From: Bacillota bacterium
GTDB lineage: Bacteria; Bacillota; Bacilli; Alicyclobacillales; SLC66
Direction: 5' to 3'
NCBI GenBank assembly: GCA_021821185.1
Contig: JAKACU010000003.1
Coordinates: forward strand, 1 to 42,498
DNA length: 42,498 bases
Both the position numbers and the translations under genes were made by a program. How positions within the stretch are numbered: the stretch's first letter is position 1; every line of letters starts with the position of its first letter. The notes under the pieces were generated by a model. That model saw only the letters and a program-made list of their open reading frames with translations, was not told where the DNA came from and searched no databases. Positions 8,137 to 16,743 of this stretch are shown here, in pieces.

Positions 8137-9180
8137 CTAAATTCTCTCCCTCGCCTGCTGCGCACGCAATTGTCCACAAGCAGCAGCAATATCGCTACCC
8201 ATTTCGCGCCGAACCGTCGCATTGACCGACAGACGTTCTAATTCATTGGCAAAAGCTCGTATTTGATCTTGCGGTGTGCGTGTGAGATTACGTTCCGGAA
8301 CGTAGTTAACCGGAATCAAATTCACATGGCACGGTAACGTCTGCAAGAGTTTTGCCAACTTTTGAGCATCTTGTACTGTGTCATTGTGACCATTGATTAG
8401 CGCATATTCAAACGTAATGCGCCGCCCCGTTTTTTCATAGTAATATCGACAAGAGTCCAACAAGGTTAGAATATCATACGCTTTGTTAACAGGCATCATT
8501 TTTGATCTCGTCTCATCGTCAGCTGCATGAAGCGAAACAGCGAGTGTAATGCCCCGCATTTCGTCGGCCAGTCGGTATATAGCAGGAACAAGGCCAACCG
8601 TTGAAATGGTAATATGCCTTTGGCCGATTTTTAACCCTTCCGGGTCTGTGACGATATCAATAAAACCGACGGATGCATCATAATTTTCGAGCGGTTCGCC
8701 AGAACCCATGAGCACAACGCTAGATACACGTTCATGAGTGCGATCCAGCAAACGTTGACACAAGACAACTTGTTCGACAATTTCTCCAGCGGTTAGATTG
8801 CGAACCAAGCCGCCAAGTGTCGATGCACAAAATTTACAACCCATTTTGCACCCGACTTGCGTCGAAACGCAGACGCTATTACCATAGTCGTGACGCATAA
8901 TCACCGTTTCAATGGTTGCTCCATCATGCAGTTCCAACAGAAACTTTATCGTGCCATCTTGCGATTTTTGAGAAACGACTTCTTGCATGGAACATAACAT
9001 CATCGTCTGCGACAATGTGCTTCGCAAGCTTTTAGGCAAATCGGTCATTTCCTCAACATCCTGCACGCGTTGTTGATATAACCAATGAATTATCTGCTTG
9101 GCTCGATAGCTTGGTTGGCCTACATGTCTTACATACTCTTCAAGTTGTGGTAAGGTATAGCCGTAAAGCGATGGTTTCAA
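8137..9180 (-). CDS. rlmN: 23S rRNA (A2503-C2)/tRNA methyltransferase RlmN
   Basis: A 347-residue radical SAM methyltransferase that methylates C2 of A2503 in 23S rRNA and A37 of some tRNAs. It has the N-terminal motif KPSLYGYTLPQLEEYV, the iron-sulfur motif CKMGCKFC, GGLVRNLTAGEIVEQV, VVLMGSGEPLENYD, and a C-terminal region with a cysteine in AAACGQL that fits the methyl-carrying residue. The TTG at 9180 is preferred: AAAGGAG overlaps the rsmB stop 11 bases upstream, and the resulting N-terminus matches the family. An in-frame upstream ATG at 9228 would add 16 unrelated residues read from inside rsmB. Confidence 0.95.
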   Translation of the reverse strand: MKPSLYGYTLPQLEEYVRHVGQPSYRAKQIIHWLYQQRVQDVEEMTDLPKSLRSTLSQTMMLCSMQEVVSQKSQDGTIKFLLELHDGATIETVIMRHDYGNSVCVSTQVGCKMGCKFCASTLGGLVRNLTAGEIVEQVVLCQRLLDRTHERVSSVVLMGSGEPLENYDASVGFIDIVTDPEGLKIGQRHITISTVGLVPAIYRLADEMRGITLAVSLHAADDETRSKMMPVNKAYDILTLLDSCRYYYEKTGRRITFEYALINGHNDTVQDAQKLAKLLQTLPCHVNLIPVNYVPERNLTRTPQDQIRAFANELERLSVNATVRREMGSDIAAACGQLRAQQARERI

Positions 9181-9187
9181 CGCGCAT

Positions 9188-10534
9188 TCATCTCCTTTGC
9201 ATACGCGCCACAAAAAATCCGTCACCAAAGAAATCTTGCGGCAAAATCCAGCCTATGCCTTTTGCTTTTTCAGCATAGTGCATATGAGCACGTTCGAACT
9301 CATCGAAATCAAGCATTGTAAATTCCGGATGCTTTTCTAAAAAACGCCCAATTTGACGTTCATTTTCATAAGCTGACATTGTGCACGTCGTGTAAAGTAA
9401 GATACCGCCACTTCGCACATGGATTGCGCAAGCATCAAGCAATTGTTCTTGTACTAACACTAAAGTTTTAACTTTATCAGCTGTCATCGTCCATTTCAAG
9501 TCAGGTTTTCTCGCAATCGTCCCAAGTCCTGAACAAGGTGCGTCCAGCAAGATACGATCAAATTGCCCACTGACATGACGCGCATCCATGGTTTCACAGT
9601 GAATCGAATGCAACCCTAACCGTTGCGCCTGTTGCTTTATCATCGCTGTACGGTGTTCATGCAAATCGATCGCAGTGATACGAGCAGCATCTTCTGTCAA
9701 TTCAGCAATATGCGTTGTTTTGCCTCCCGGCGCGGCACATGCATCCAGAATATCCATGTCAGGCTTCGCTCGCAAGAGTTTCGCCACAAGCATAGAACTT
9801 TCACCTTGCAACGTATACAATCCACGATCGTACCCAATCACTTGTTGCGCAGCGTGACGAAGCGGCGCATAAATGCCCTCATCATTGATCGGAGAGGGAT
9901 GTACTTCAACACCTTTTTCTTGAAATAAAGTAAGCAACTGATCGCGAGACAAACGCAATCGATTTACTCGTATCGCCCGCTGTGCTTTTTGATTCAAACC
10001 CCACATAACGTCAATAGCTGTTTCTTCACCAAGCGTTTTAGCGAGATGCTGCGCCATCCATTCTGCAAACGATAGACGTTTAGCAGCGTCTAGAAGCGAT
10101 AATTCTCGCAAATCAACCAAGGCGAGCACTGGCTCTTCATAGTTTTTTTGGCGCTGAGCACCACGAAGTACGGCATTCACAAAACCCGCCGCTTTTGGTT
10201 GATGCATTTTAGACAGATCAACAGCATCAGATAAAACAGCGTAATCAGGAACTTTTTGTAAAAATTGCAACTGGTAGAGACCCATTCGCAAGATCGTCTT
10301 TACTTCTATAGTCACCTTAGACTTAGAACTTTTCGTTAATGTCTTAATCCACTCGTCGAGCAATCTGCGCCATAAGAGCACACCATGAACAAGTTCTGTA
10401 CAAAGCGCCGCATCATCTTTTGATAGTGTTTGATCGCTCAATGCAGCATGTAACGTAAGATGAGAATAGGATTTTTTTATTTCAACATCACGTAACACAG
10501 AAAAAGCGCAACGCCGTGCAGGTGCTACCGTCAT
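9188..10534 (-). CDS. rsmB: 16S rRNA (C967-C5) methyltransferase RsmB
   Basis: A 448-residue protein with an N-terminal NusB-like RNA-binding domain (about residues 1-140) and a C-terminal Rossmann methyltransferase. Visible motifs are DACAAPGGKTTHIAEL (SAM binding), LDAPCSGLGTIARKPDLKW with the PC catalytic dyad, and TTCTMSAYENE with the second cysteine. It methylates C967 of 16S rRNA. The ATG at 10534 overlaps the fmt TGA stop (ATGA). An ORF extension to 10666 lies inside fmt in another frame and is not part of the protein. The fmt-rsmB-rlmN order is conserved in Bacilli. Confidence 0.96.
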   Translation of the reverse strand: MTVAPARRCAFSVLRDVEIKKSYSHLTLHAALSDQTLSKDDAALCTELVHGVLLWRRLLDEWIKTLTKSSKSKVTIEVKTILRMGLYQLQFLQKVPDYAVLSDAVDLSKMHQPKAAGFVNAVLRGAQRQKNYEEPVLALVDLRELSLLDAAKRLSFAEWMAQHLAKTLGEETAIDVMWGLNQKAQRAIRVNRLRLSRDQLLTLFQEKGVEVHPSPINDEGIYAPLRHAAQQVIGYDRGLYTLQGESSMLVAKLLRAKPDMDILDACAAPGGKTTHIAELTEDAARITAIDLHEHRTAMIKQQAQRLGLHSIHCETMDARHVSGQFDRILLDAPCSGLGTIARKPDLKWTMTADKVKTLVLVQEQLLDACAIHVRSGGILLYTTCTMSAYENERQIGRFLEKHPEFTMLDFDEFERAHMHYAEKAKGIGWILPQDFFGDGFFVARMQRR

Positions 10535-11493
10535 TTTGCACTCTCCCGAACGTTTTTCAGCATCATTCCAACCAAGTTTCGGTTGCCACGCACAAACTCC
10601 GCACCTGATTGCATGGACTTGCCTTCTAACTGCACTTTCGTTGCGATAATTGCCCCTGTGCCACACGCAATAAGCGGCCCATCAGGCGTGACAGCAACGA
10701 TCTGCCCAGGGTCTCCAGAACCTTCCCACGATGCATTAGCTGTAGCATACCAGATCTTCAGAAGTTTATCACCAAGATGCGTAAACGCCCCTGGTTGAGG
10801 ACATAATGCTCGAATGCGATCGAAAACGCGTTGATGCGATTGTGAGAAATTCAGTTGTTCATCATCTCTTGTCAACGTTGGCGCAAAAGATACCTTTTCT
10901 AAATCCTGTTCAACCGGTTGCAACGCACCGGCTATAATTTGTGGCAAAGTTTCCTTGAGAAGTTGCGAGCCCTTTTTCGCCAACTCATCATGCAACTGCC
11001 CATACGTCATCACAGGATCAATAGGCACCACAGTTTGCGCCCACATGGCTCCGGCATCCATGGCTTTTTCCATCGTCATGATGGTAACACCCGTTTTCGT
11101 TTCCCCTTGTAAAATGGCATATTGGATCGGTGCGCCACCCCGATATTTTGGTAAAAGCGATGCATGAACATTGTAAGCCCCAAGCGTCATCATGCTCAGT
11201 AAACTTACGGGTAAGATTTGCCCATACGCAGCTGTTACAATCATGTTGGGCTGTAAGTCTGCAATCGCTTCTAACGCCTGCTTATCGCGAATCTTCTCAG
11301 GTTGCAATACATTAAGCCCAGCTTCTTGCGCTAATGTTTTTACAGGCGGTGGCGTCAGCACCCGTCTTCTTCCCACATAGCGATCTGGTTGGGTTACCAC
11401 CCCAACTACCGTATAAGGCATGGTCAAAAGCGTCTTTAACATAGAAACTGCAAATATCGGAGTTCCCATAAAGACAATTCGTGGTTGATCCAT
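10531..11493 (-). CDS. fmt: Methionyl-tRNA formyltransferase
   Basis: A 320-residue enzyme that formylates initiator Met-tRNA with 10-formyltetrahydrofolate. It has FMGTPIFAV at the N-terminus, the catalytic NVHASLLPKYRGGAPIQYAI with the conserved Asn-His, and a downstream aspartate in the MDAG region. A C-terminal OB-fold tRNA-binding domain covers about residues 205-315. The start ATG has AGGTGG upstream. The stop overlaps rsmB. Peptide deformylase (def) usually lies between priA and fmt in this operon; here the gap is only 29 bases, so def must be encoded elsewhere. Confidence 0.97.
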   Translation of the reverse strand: MDQPRIVFMGTPIFAVSMLKTLLTMPYTVVGVVTQPDRYVGRRRVLTPPPVKTLAQEAGLNVLQPEKIRDKQALEAIADLQPNMIVTAAYGQILPVSLLSMMTLGAYNVHASLLPKYRGGAPIQYAILQGETKTGVTIMTMEKAMDAGAMWAQTVVPIDPVMTYGQLHDELAKKGSQLLKETLPQIIAGALQPVEQDLEKVSFAPTLTRDDEQLNFSQSHQRVFDRIRALCPQPGAFTHLGDKLLKIWYATANASWEGSGDPGQIVAVTPDGPLIACGTGAIIATKVQLEGKSMQSGAEFVRGNRNLVGMMLKNVRESAK

Positions 11494-11522
11494 TTTTCTA
11501 CCACCTTTGTTCTATCATCGCA

Positions 11523-13946
11523 TCAAATACTTTGCGCATTGACATCGAGAACCACATGCACTCCCTCAGGAGCGTTATCTAAGCTTTCCTTATAACAACT
11601 TTCCAGAACCTTTTGCACACGAACAAATGCGTGATATTTCAAGATCACTTGAAAACGATAGAGCCCGCGCATACGCGCCACAGCGGCCGGTGCTGCCGGA
11701 AACAACCGCACGCCTGTTATACCTTGCAACTTTTGCAATAAGGTATCATGCAATTCAGTCGCAAAATCCCGTGCCATCATTTCATCTCGATGCGTGATCC
11801 CCAAAACAGAAACCTCCGTATAAGGAGGATATTCCATATTCTTGCGAACACGCATCTCCGTTTCGTAAAAAAGTGTGTAATTTTGTGTTGTGGCTAACGA
11901 AATAGCATAGTGATCGGGATTAAACGTCTGTACGATCATTTGTCCCTGAAGATCATGACGTCCTGCCCGTCCTGCCACTTGCACCAGAAGATCAAAAGTC
12001 CGTTCAGAAGCCCTATAATCAGGTAAATGAAGTGCCGTATCAGCGGCAATAACGCCAACAAGAGATACTCGTTTAAAGTCTAATCCTTTAGCAATCATCT
12101 GGGTACCTAATAAAACATCAGCTTCACCGCGTTCAAATGCTTGGAGTAAGCGTTCGTGAGAACCTTTTGTCGACGTGGTATCGACATCCATGCGAATCAC
12201 GCGCAGGCCCTCAAACTGTGCTAAAAGTTCTTGTTCCACCCGCTGCGTTCCTGTGCCAAATGGTCTGACGCGTGCGCTTGAACAATGTCGGCACGTCGGT
12301 TGCATGATCTCCTTATAACCACAAATATGGCATCGTAATACATTTTGTCCCTCTTTGTGTAAAGTCAGCGATATATCACACGAAGGGCACGTGGCGACTT
12401 GGCCACAATCTCTGCATAAAACAAACGTAGAATAGCCTCTTCGATTAAGAAATAAAATAGCTTGCTCCTTGCGCTTTAGCACATCCTGCAATGTTTCTTT
12501 AAGTAGCGGGCTAAAAAGTGCACTTTGACCATGACGCATTTGTTCTCGCATATCCACAATATTTACAGTTGGTAATGCTCTTCCTTGCACACGATGAGGT
12601 AAAGATAGTAAGCGGTAAGCTCCTTTTTCAGCACGGTACATCGCTTCTAGCGATGGAGTTGCACTGCCCAATAACAGCACAGCCAGAGCTTGTTTGCACC
12701 GATGTGCCGCGACTTCTCGCACGAGATATCGCGGTTCTTTATCTTGTTTGTAAGAACTCTCATGTTCTTCGTCGATAATAATCAATGCAAGATCCTTTAC
12801 TGGCGCAAACACGGCACTGCGTGCGCCAATCACGACAGGAGTTTTTCCTTGATGGATATTTTGCCATTGTTGATTTTTTTCGCGATCCGACAGGCGACTA
12901 TGCAATACGGCCAGACGATCACCAAAGCGTTTTTTAAAGCGAGCTGTCATTTGTGTGGTCAAAGCGATTTCTGGAACGAGCATGATGGCACTTTTGCCTT
13001 CGGCAAGCACCTTATCGATGGCTTGCAAATAAATTTCTGTTTTGCCGCTTCCTGTGACCCCATGCAATAAAAAGACAGACCCCGTTCGTTCATCAAGCCC
13101 GTCACTTACCTGTTGCATGACGTGTGCCTGTTCTTTGGTCAGTGCAAAGGATGCTTCTAGAGAATTAGGCAACAACACATCTTCGAAATCTTCCTCCCAA
13201 ACTTTAAGCAGATGCCGTTCTTCAAGAAGGCGCAACATAGCTGTCGTACTGCCTGTCTCACGACGCAACTCATCCCAAGAAATCGGCCGTTGTTCTCGCC
13301 GCAGATAGTCTGCTATGCGCTGCTGAACACGCCCCAAAGATGGTTTTTGTGCGTTTTCTCCACCACACCACTGAACAATTTTGATGCGCTTAGGAGCCAC
13401 GCGTAACGTGATCCTTCTATCCTCTATCAGCCACCCCTGCACAATGAATTTATTAATCTGCAGACGGGACACGCCAAAGCGCTTTTGCACAGATTCCTCA
13501 ACTACCGTTCCATGCGTTTTAATATAAGAAAACAGGTCATCGTAACGTTGATCAGTGCCTTGCGCTAGAGTTTCTGCATTTTCTGCAAGCGCCAAATAGC
13601 GTGTTTCTTTCGTACGCGTCGCAGGAGGCAATACCGTTTGCAAAGCTGCGCCCCAAGTACAAACATAACGATCCCGCAAAAAATGCACGATCTGCACAAG
13701 ATCCGTTCCTAAAATAGGATGGTTGGGATCATCCATCAACCGGCTGATGGGTTTTAGCTCACGTCCTGGATCATCATGATCCTGCTCAGGCACAATACCC
13801 ATGACGTAGCCTTCTACCTTTCTTTTCCCAAACGGCACTTCTACGCGATGTCCGGCTACCACGCACACATCATGAGGTACCAGATAATCAAACAACTTAT
13901 CGAGTCCGCGTGCGCGTAAGATCACGGCTACTTTTGCGATCATCAT
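11523..13946 (-). CDS. priA: Primosomal replication restart helicase PriA
   Basis: An 807-residue superfamily 2 helicase that loads the replisome at abandoned forks. It has an N-terminal 3'-DNA-binding domain (about 1-110), a winged-helix domain, Walker A GVTGSGKTEIYL, the DEEH box IIIDEEHESSYKQ, GSATPSLEA, and a zinc-binding insertion with paired CxxC motifs (CRDCGQVATCPSC, then CHIC, then CRHC). GTQMIAKGLDF and QVAGRAGRHD complete the C-terminal RecA lobe. The ATG at 13946 overlaps the coaBC TGA stop, with GAAGGA seven bases upstream, so translation is probably coupled. The length matches Bacilli PriA. Confidence 0.97.
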   Translation of the reverse strand: MMIAKVAVILRARGLDKLFDYLVPHDVCVVAGHRVEVPFGKRKVEGYVMGIVPEQDHDDPGRELKPISRLMDDPNHPILGTDLVQIVHFLRDRYVCTWGAALQTVLPPATRTKETRYLALAENAETLAQGTDQRYDDLFSYIKTHGTVVEESVQKRFGVSRLQINKFIVQGWLIEDRRITLRVAPKRIKIVQWCGGENAQKPSLGRVQQRIADYLRREQRPISWDELRRETGSTTAMLRLLEERHLLKVWEEDFEDVLLPNSLEASFALTKEQAHVMQQVSDGLDERTGSVFLLHGVTGSGKTEIYLQAIDKVLAEGKSAIMLVPEIALTTQMTARFKKRFGDRLAVLHSRLSDREKNQQWQNIHQGKTPVVIGARSAVFAPVKDLALIIIDEEHESSYKQDKEPRYLVREVAAHRCKQALAVLLLGSATPSLEAMYRAEKGAYRLLSLPHRVQGRALPTVNIVDMREQMRHGQSALFSPLLKETLQDVLKRKEQAILFLNRRGYSTFVLCRDCGQVATCPSCDISLTLHKEGQNVLRCHICGYKEIMQPTCRHCSSARVRPFGTGTQRVEQELLAQFEGLRVIRMDVDTTSTKGSHERLLQAFERGEADVLLGTQMIAKGLDFKRVSLVGVIAADTALHLPDYRASERTFDLLVQVAGRAGRHDLQGQMIVQTFNPDHYAISLATTQNYTLFYETEMRVRKNMEYPPYTEVSVLGITHRDEMMARDFATELHDTLLQKLQGITGVRLFPAAPAAVARMRGLYRFQVILKYHAFVRVQKVLESCYKESLDNAPEGVHVVLDVNAQSI

Positions 13947-15172
13947 GCATGCGTTCCTTCATTATCAACATCAACCAAACCCATACCGATCACCGCTCGA
14001 TGAAGAATCATGGTAGCTACATCCATTTTTGAGGCTAAAGGTAAAGCTTCTGTTCGTCCGTCTTTGAAATACAAATCGACTCGGTTAGTCGCTGTGCCAA
14101 AGCCCGCACCATCTTCCAAGACATTGTTTACGACGAGCAGATCAACACCTTTATCCTTTAACTTCTTGCGTGCAAAATGAGCAACATCGTGTGTTTCTGC
14201 GGCGAAACCTATAGCATATGCGCCGGGCTTGTACTTCCCTTTTAGCGAAACTAAAATATCCGGATTACGAACCATCGTCCACGTTATAGTATCTACGTCA
14301 TCCGTCTTTTTCCATTTATAATCATATCTTGTTTGCGGTCGATAATCAGCGACAGCTGCGGTCATGATAAACATATCAGCCTGTGCGATACGTTTTTCAA
14401 CTTCCTCTTGCAAATGAAGTGCACTACTCACGGAAACGACATCAAGGCCAACGCCAGGGGTGAGGTTGACGGGTCCCGATAAAAGCGTGACTGTAGCTCC
14501 CATTTTCCAAGCGCAACGAGCAAGAGCATAACCCATTGTGCCCGTTGAATCATTGGTAACATAGCGAACAGGATCCACACGTTCCTTGGTTGGACCTGCT
14601 GTCACAAGCACCTTTTTTCCCAGAAGCGGTTTAGGAGACAAAGCAAACGCGAGTATATGGGCAAGATCGCTTGGCTCAAGTAACCTGCCCTTACCTTCGT
14701 AGCCGCAGGCAAGCATGCCTTCATCGGGCTCTGCAATGATATAGCCTAGCTCTCGCAGCACTTGCAAATTTTTTTGCACTAAAGGATGCTCGTACATATG
14801 CACATTCATCGATGGCGCGACAATGACCGGGCAACGGGCTACAAGCAACAGCGATGTCAACATATCGTCAGCGAGGCCGTGAGCTATACGCGCAATTACA
14901 TCTGCGGTGGCTGGTGCGATAATAATCGCGTCCGCCTGATCGGCCAAAGCCACATGGGAAATTCGTGTAGGATCCTGTTCTGTAAGCACATCGACGTATA
15001 CAGGCCGTTTCGTTAATGACTGCAGCGTCAGTGGTGTGATAAATTCTGTCGCAGCTTTTGTCATTACCGTCTGTACGGTAAATCCTTGCTTCACCAAAAG
15101 GCTCGCCAGTCCTGCTGCCTTATACGCAGCAATACCACCACTGATGCCAAGAATAATCGACTTTTGCACCAC
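13943..15172 (-). CDS. coaBC: Bifunctional phosphopantothenoylcysteine decarboxylase/phosphopantothenate-cysteine ligase
   Basis: A 409-residue fusion enzyme of coenzyme A synthesis. The N-terminal flavin-dependent CoaC half has GISGGIAAYKA, APSMNVHMYEHP and the substrate-clamp CGYEGKGRL. The C-terminal CoaB half has TAGPTKERVDPVRYVTNDS, MTAAVADYRP and YKWKK, which binds CTP and phosphopantothenate. The start is a GTG pair at 15172/15169, with AAAGGCGG seven bases before the first. The ATG at 15247 would run through an inverted repeat and is not used. It is in the conserved rpoZ-coaBC-priA order. A strong hairpin sits just upstream. Confidence 0.96.
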   Translation of the reverse strand: MVQKSIILGISGGIAAYKAAGLASLLVKQGFTVQTVMTKAATEFITPLTLQSLTKRPVYVDVLTEQDPTRISHVALADQADAIIIAPATADVIARIAHGLADDMLTSLLLVARCPVIVAPSMNVHMYEHPLVQKNLQVLRELGYIIAEPDEGMLACGYEGKGRLLEPSDLAHILAFALSPKPLLGKKVLVTAGPTKERVDPVRYVTNDSTGTMGYALARCAWKMGATVTLLSGPVNLTPGVGLDVVSVSSALHLQEEVEKRIAQADMFIMTAAVADYRPQTRYDYKWKKTDDVDTITWTMVRNPDILVSLKGKYKPGAYAIGFAAETHDVAHFARKKLKDKGVDLLVVNNVLEDGAGFGTATNRVDLYFKDGRTEALPLASKMDVATMILHRAVIGMGLVDVDNEGTHA

Positions 15173-15199
15173 GTTGTCGCCGCCTTTTTCATAAGTCAA

Positions 15200-15230
15200 A
15201 CAATGGAACAACCATAGGCTGTTCCATTGT
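15200..15230 (-). repeat. Perfect 11-bp inverted repeat (RNA hairpin) between rpoZ and coaBC
   Basis: ACAATGGAACA (15200-15210) and TGTTCCATTGT (15220-15230) are exact reverse complements around a nine-base loop. A run of seven T follows on the plus strand at 15234-15240, which would be a terminator only for plus-strand transcription. Read in the operon direction, the hairpin is followed by TTTGACTTATG and then the coaBC ribosome site, so it is not a typical terminator for these genes. It could be a weak terminator, an mRNA stability element or a regulatory structure. Confidence 0.7.
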
Positions 15231-15251
15231 AGGTTTTTTTCTATCACACAC

Positions 15252-15461
15252 TTATTTTGTCGTATCTTTCATTCTCACGTACGTAATGATGCCTTGTTCC
15301 AGTTCGAGCAACGCAACGCTGACCAATTTGCCTGATCGAGCTACAGCATGCGCAGGAGCACCTTCTTGCAAACTTCTCGCACGCTTTGATGCAGCGATGA
15401 CCAACGTATACTTGCTGTCGACTAATCCGCCTAATTTATCAATGCTTGGATACAAGATCAC
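15252..15461 (-). CDS. rpoZ: RNA polymerase omega subunit
   Basis: A 69-residue subunit that wraps the beta-prime C-terminus and aids polymerase assembly. The core LYPSIDKLGGLVDSKYTLV and AASKRARSL match RpoZ. The GTG at 15461 is preferred: GGAGGT lies nine bases upstream, and the protein then begins with ILYPSIDKL as in relatives. An upstream GTG at 15482 would add seven residues. It follows remA after only nine bases if that upstream codon is used, or about 30 with the chosen start. gmk, which normally separates them, is missing. Confidence 0.94.
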   Translation of the reverse strand: MILYPSIDKLGGLVDSKYTLVIAASKRARSLQEGAPAHAVARSGKLVSVALLELEQGIITYVRMKDTTK

Positions 15462-15491
15462 TGATGAATTACCTCCGCCCACAAACTCATT

Positions 15492-15761
15492 TTATTCCTC
15501 ATCGTCATCACGCGACGTCTCTTTCAAATTCAAGCGATTAGCTACAGTTTCCGGTTGAACAGCAGCTAGGATCACGTGATCGCTGTCGCAAATAATAACA
15601 GCTCGCGTTCGCCTTCCAAATGTCGCATCGATAAGGCGCTGATTGTCACGCGCCTCTTGAATCATTCGCTTGATGGGAGCTGATTCAGGACTGATGATAG
15701 CAATAATTCGATTGGCTGCTACGATACTACCAAACCCGACATTAATGAGCCGTACGCTCAC
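15492..15761 (-). CDS. remA: Extracellular matrix regulatory protein RemA (DUF370)
   Basis: An 89-residue DNA-binding regulator. It carries [34 protein letters not shown] and the signature [24 protein letters not shown]. RemA activates biofilm matrix operons and osmoprotection genes in B. subtilis by binding several sites as a ring-shaped oligomer. The arginines in the GRRTR segment are those expected for DNA contact. The GTG at 15761 is preferred because of a GGGAG site nine bases upstream; the ATG at 15779 gives six extra residues. The C-terminal tail ends in a short acidic run (RDDDEE). Confidence 0.94.
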   Translation of the reverse strand: MSVRLINVGFGSIVAANRIIAIISPESAPIKRMIQEARDNQRLIDATFGRRTRAVIICDSDHVILAAVQPETVANRLNLKETSRDDDEE

Positions 15762-15785
15762 GGTATCCCACTCCCACAAAGGACA

Positions 15786-16697
15786 TCACTCAACATTTTG
15801 GACTTGTTCGCGCATTTGTTCCAAAATGTGTTTGGCAGAAAGCACCGCTTCCACCATCGGCAAGTCATCACATTTAGCACCCATGGTGTTGACTTCTCTA
15901 TTCATTTCCTGAAGCAAAAAGTCAAGGCGTCGTCCAACCACACCTTTTGGAGACAGCAACAAGTCATCAAATTGCGTAACATGACTTACAAATCGGCGCA
16001 ACTCTTCTTCAACCGATGTCCGTTCTGCCACCATAGCAACCTCAACAGCGATACGGCTCGCATCCAAGTTGTTGTCGCTCATAACCTGCTCCAGTTTTTT
16101 CATCAACTTTTCGCGATACCGACTCACGCTGTGATGTGCTACATCACGCATAGCCTCAGATAATTGCTGCAAATCATCCAACCGCTCACGCAAGTGTTGG
16201 AGCAAACTCCGTCCCTCTGCTTCACGCATAAAACGCAGCTCTTCTAAACAACGCTTTGCTGTATCCATGACGATTTCCGTAACTTCCTCAACCGAAGGAG
16301 CAGAGTCGCTCGCGACAAATAATCCGGGAATCGACAACAAATCCCCGGTGCTTGGCGGTTCGAAATCGACATGGGCATCTGTTGATACGCGCTTTAAAAG
16401 CGAGATGGCTGCCTGCAACAACGGCTCATCAACATAAACAGTGCGATCTCTAACTAAAACGCCTTCTGACACGTAGAGATAGACTTCGATACGGCCACGA
16501 GAAACCTGGTCAAGTATCAGCTTTCGCACCTCATCTTCAAGCGCAAAAAATTCGCGTGGAAAACGAGGCACCACCTCCACATAGCGATGGTTGACTGACT
16601 TCATCTCAACGACAACTGTGCCTCGAGGTAGTTTCGTTTGTGCCCGTCCATAGCCTGTCATACTTGTCAGCAGTTTCGATCCCTCCGAACCTCTCAC
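15786..16697 (-). CDS. yicC: YicC family endoribonuclease (YloC)
   Basis: A protein of about 295-303 residues with the YicC N-terminus SMTGYGRAQ, KSVNHRYVEV, and the DUF1732 C-terminal block ending EMNREVNTMGAKCDD and KHILEQMREQVQNVE. YicC proteins are reported endoribonucleases. The start is ambiguous. The ORF begins at a GTG (16697) without a good ribosome site. GGAGGG at 16686-16681 sits exactly seven bases before a CTG at 16673, which would give the length and N-terminus of relatives. The ATG at 16661, inside SMTGYGR, is too far downstream. The boundary given is the longest form. It is followed directly by remA, as in other Bacilli. Confidence 0.92.
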   Translation of the reverse strand: MRGSEGSKLLTSMTGYGRAQTKLPRGTVVVEMKSVNHRYVEVVPRFPREFFALEDEVRKLILDQVSRGRIEVYLYVSEGVLVRDRTVYVDEPLLQAAISLLKRVSTDAHVDFEPPSTGDLLSIPGLFVASDSAPSVEEVTEIVMDTAKRCLEELRFMREAEGRSLLQHLRERLDDLQQLSEAMRDVAHHSVSRYREKLMKKLEQVMSDNNLDASRIAVEVAMVAERTSVEEELRRFVSHVTQFDDLLLSPKGVVGRRLDFLLQEMNREVNTMGAKCDDLPMVEAVLSAKHILEQMREQVQNVE

Positions 16698-16743
16698 AAG
16701 CGTATTCTAACCTATGATACGACAGGGAACAAGCAAAAACCGT

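Noticed and set aside
10535..10666. N-terminal extension of RsmB
   Set aside because: The extra 44 codons lie inside fmt in another frame; the ATG overlapping the fmt stop gives the normal N-terminus.
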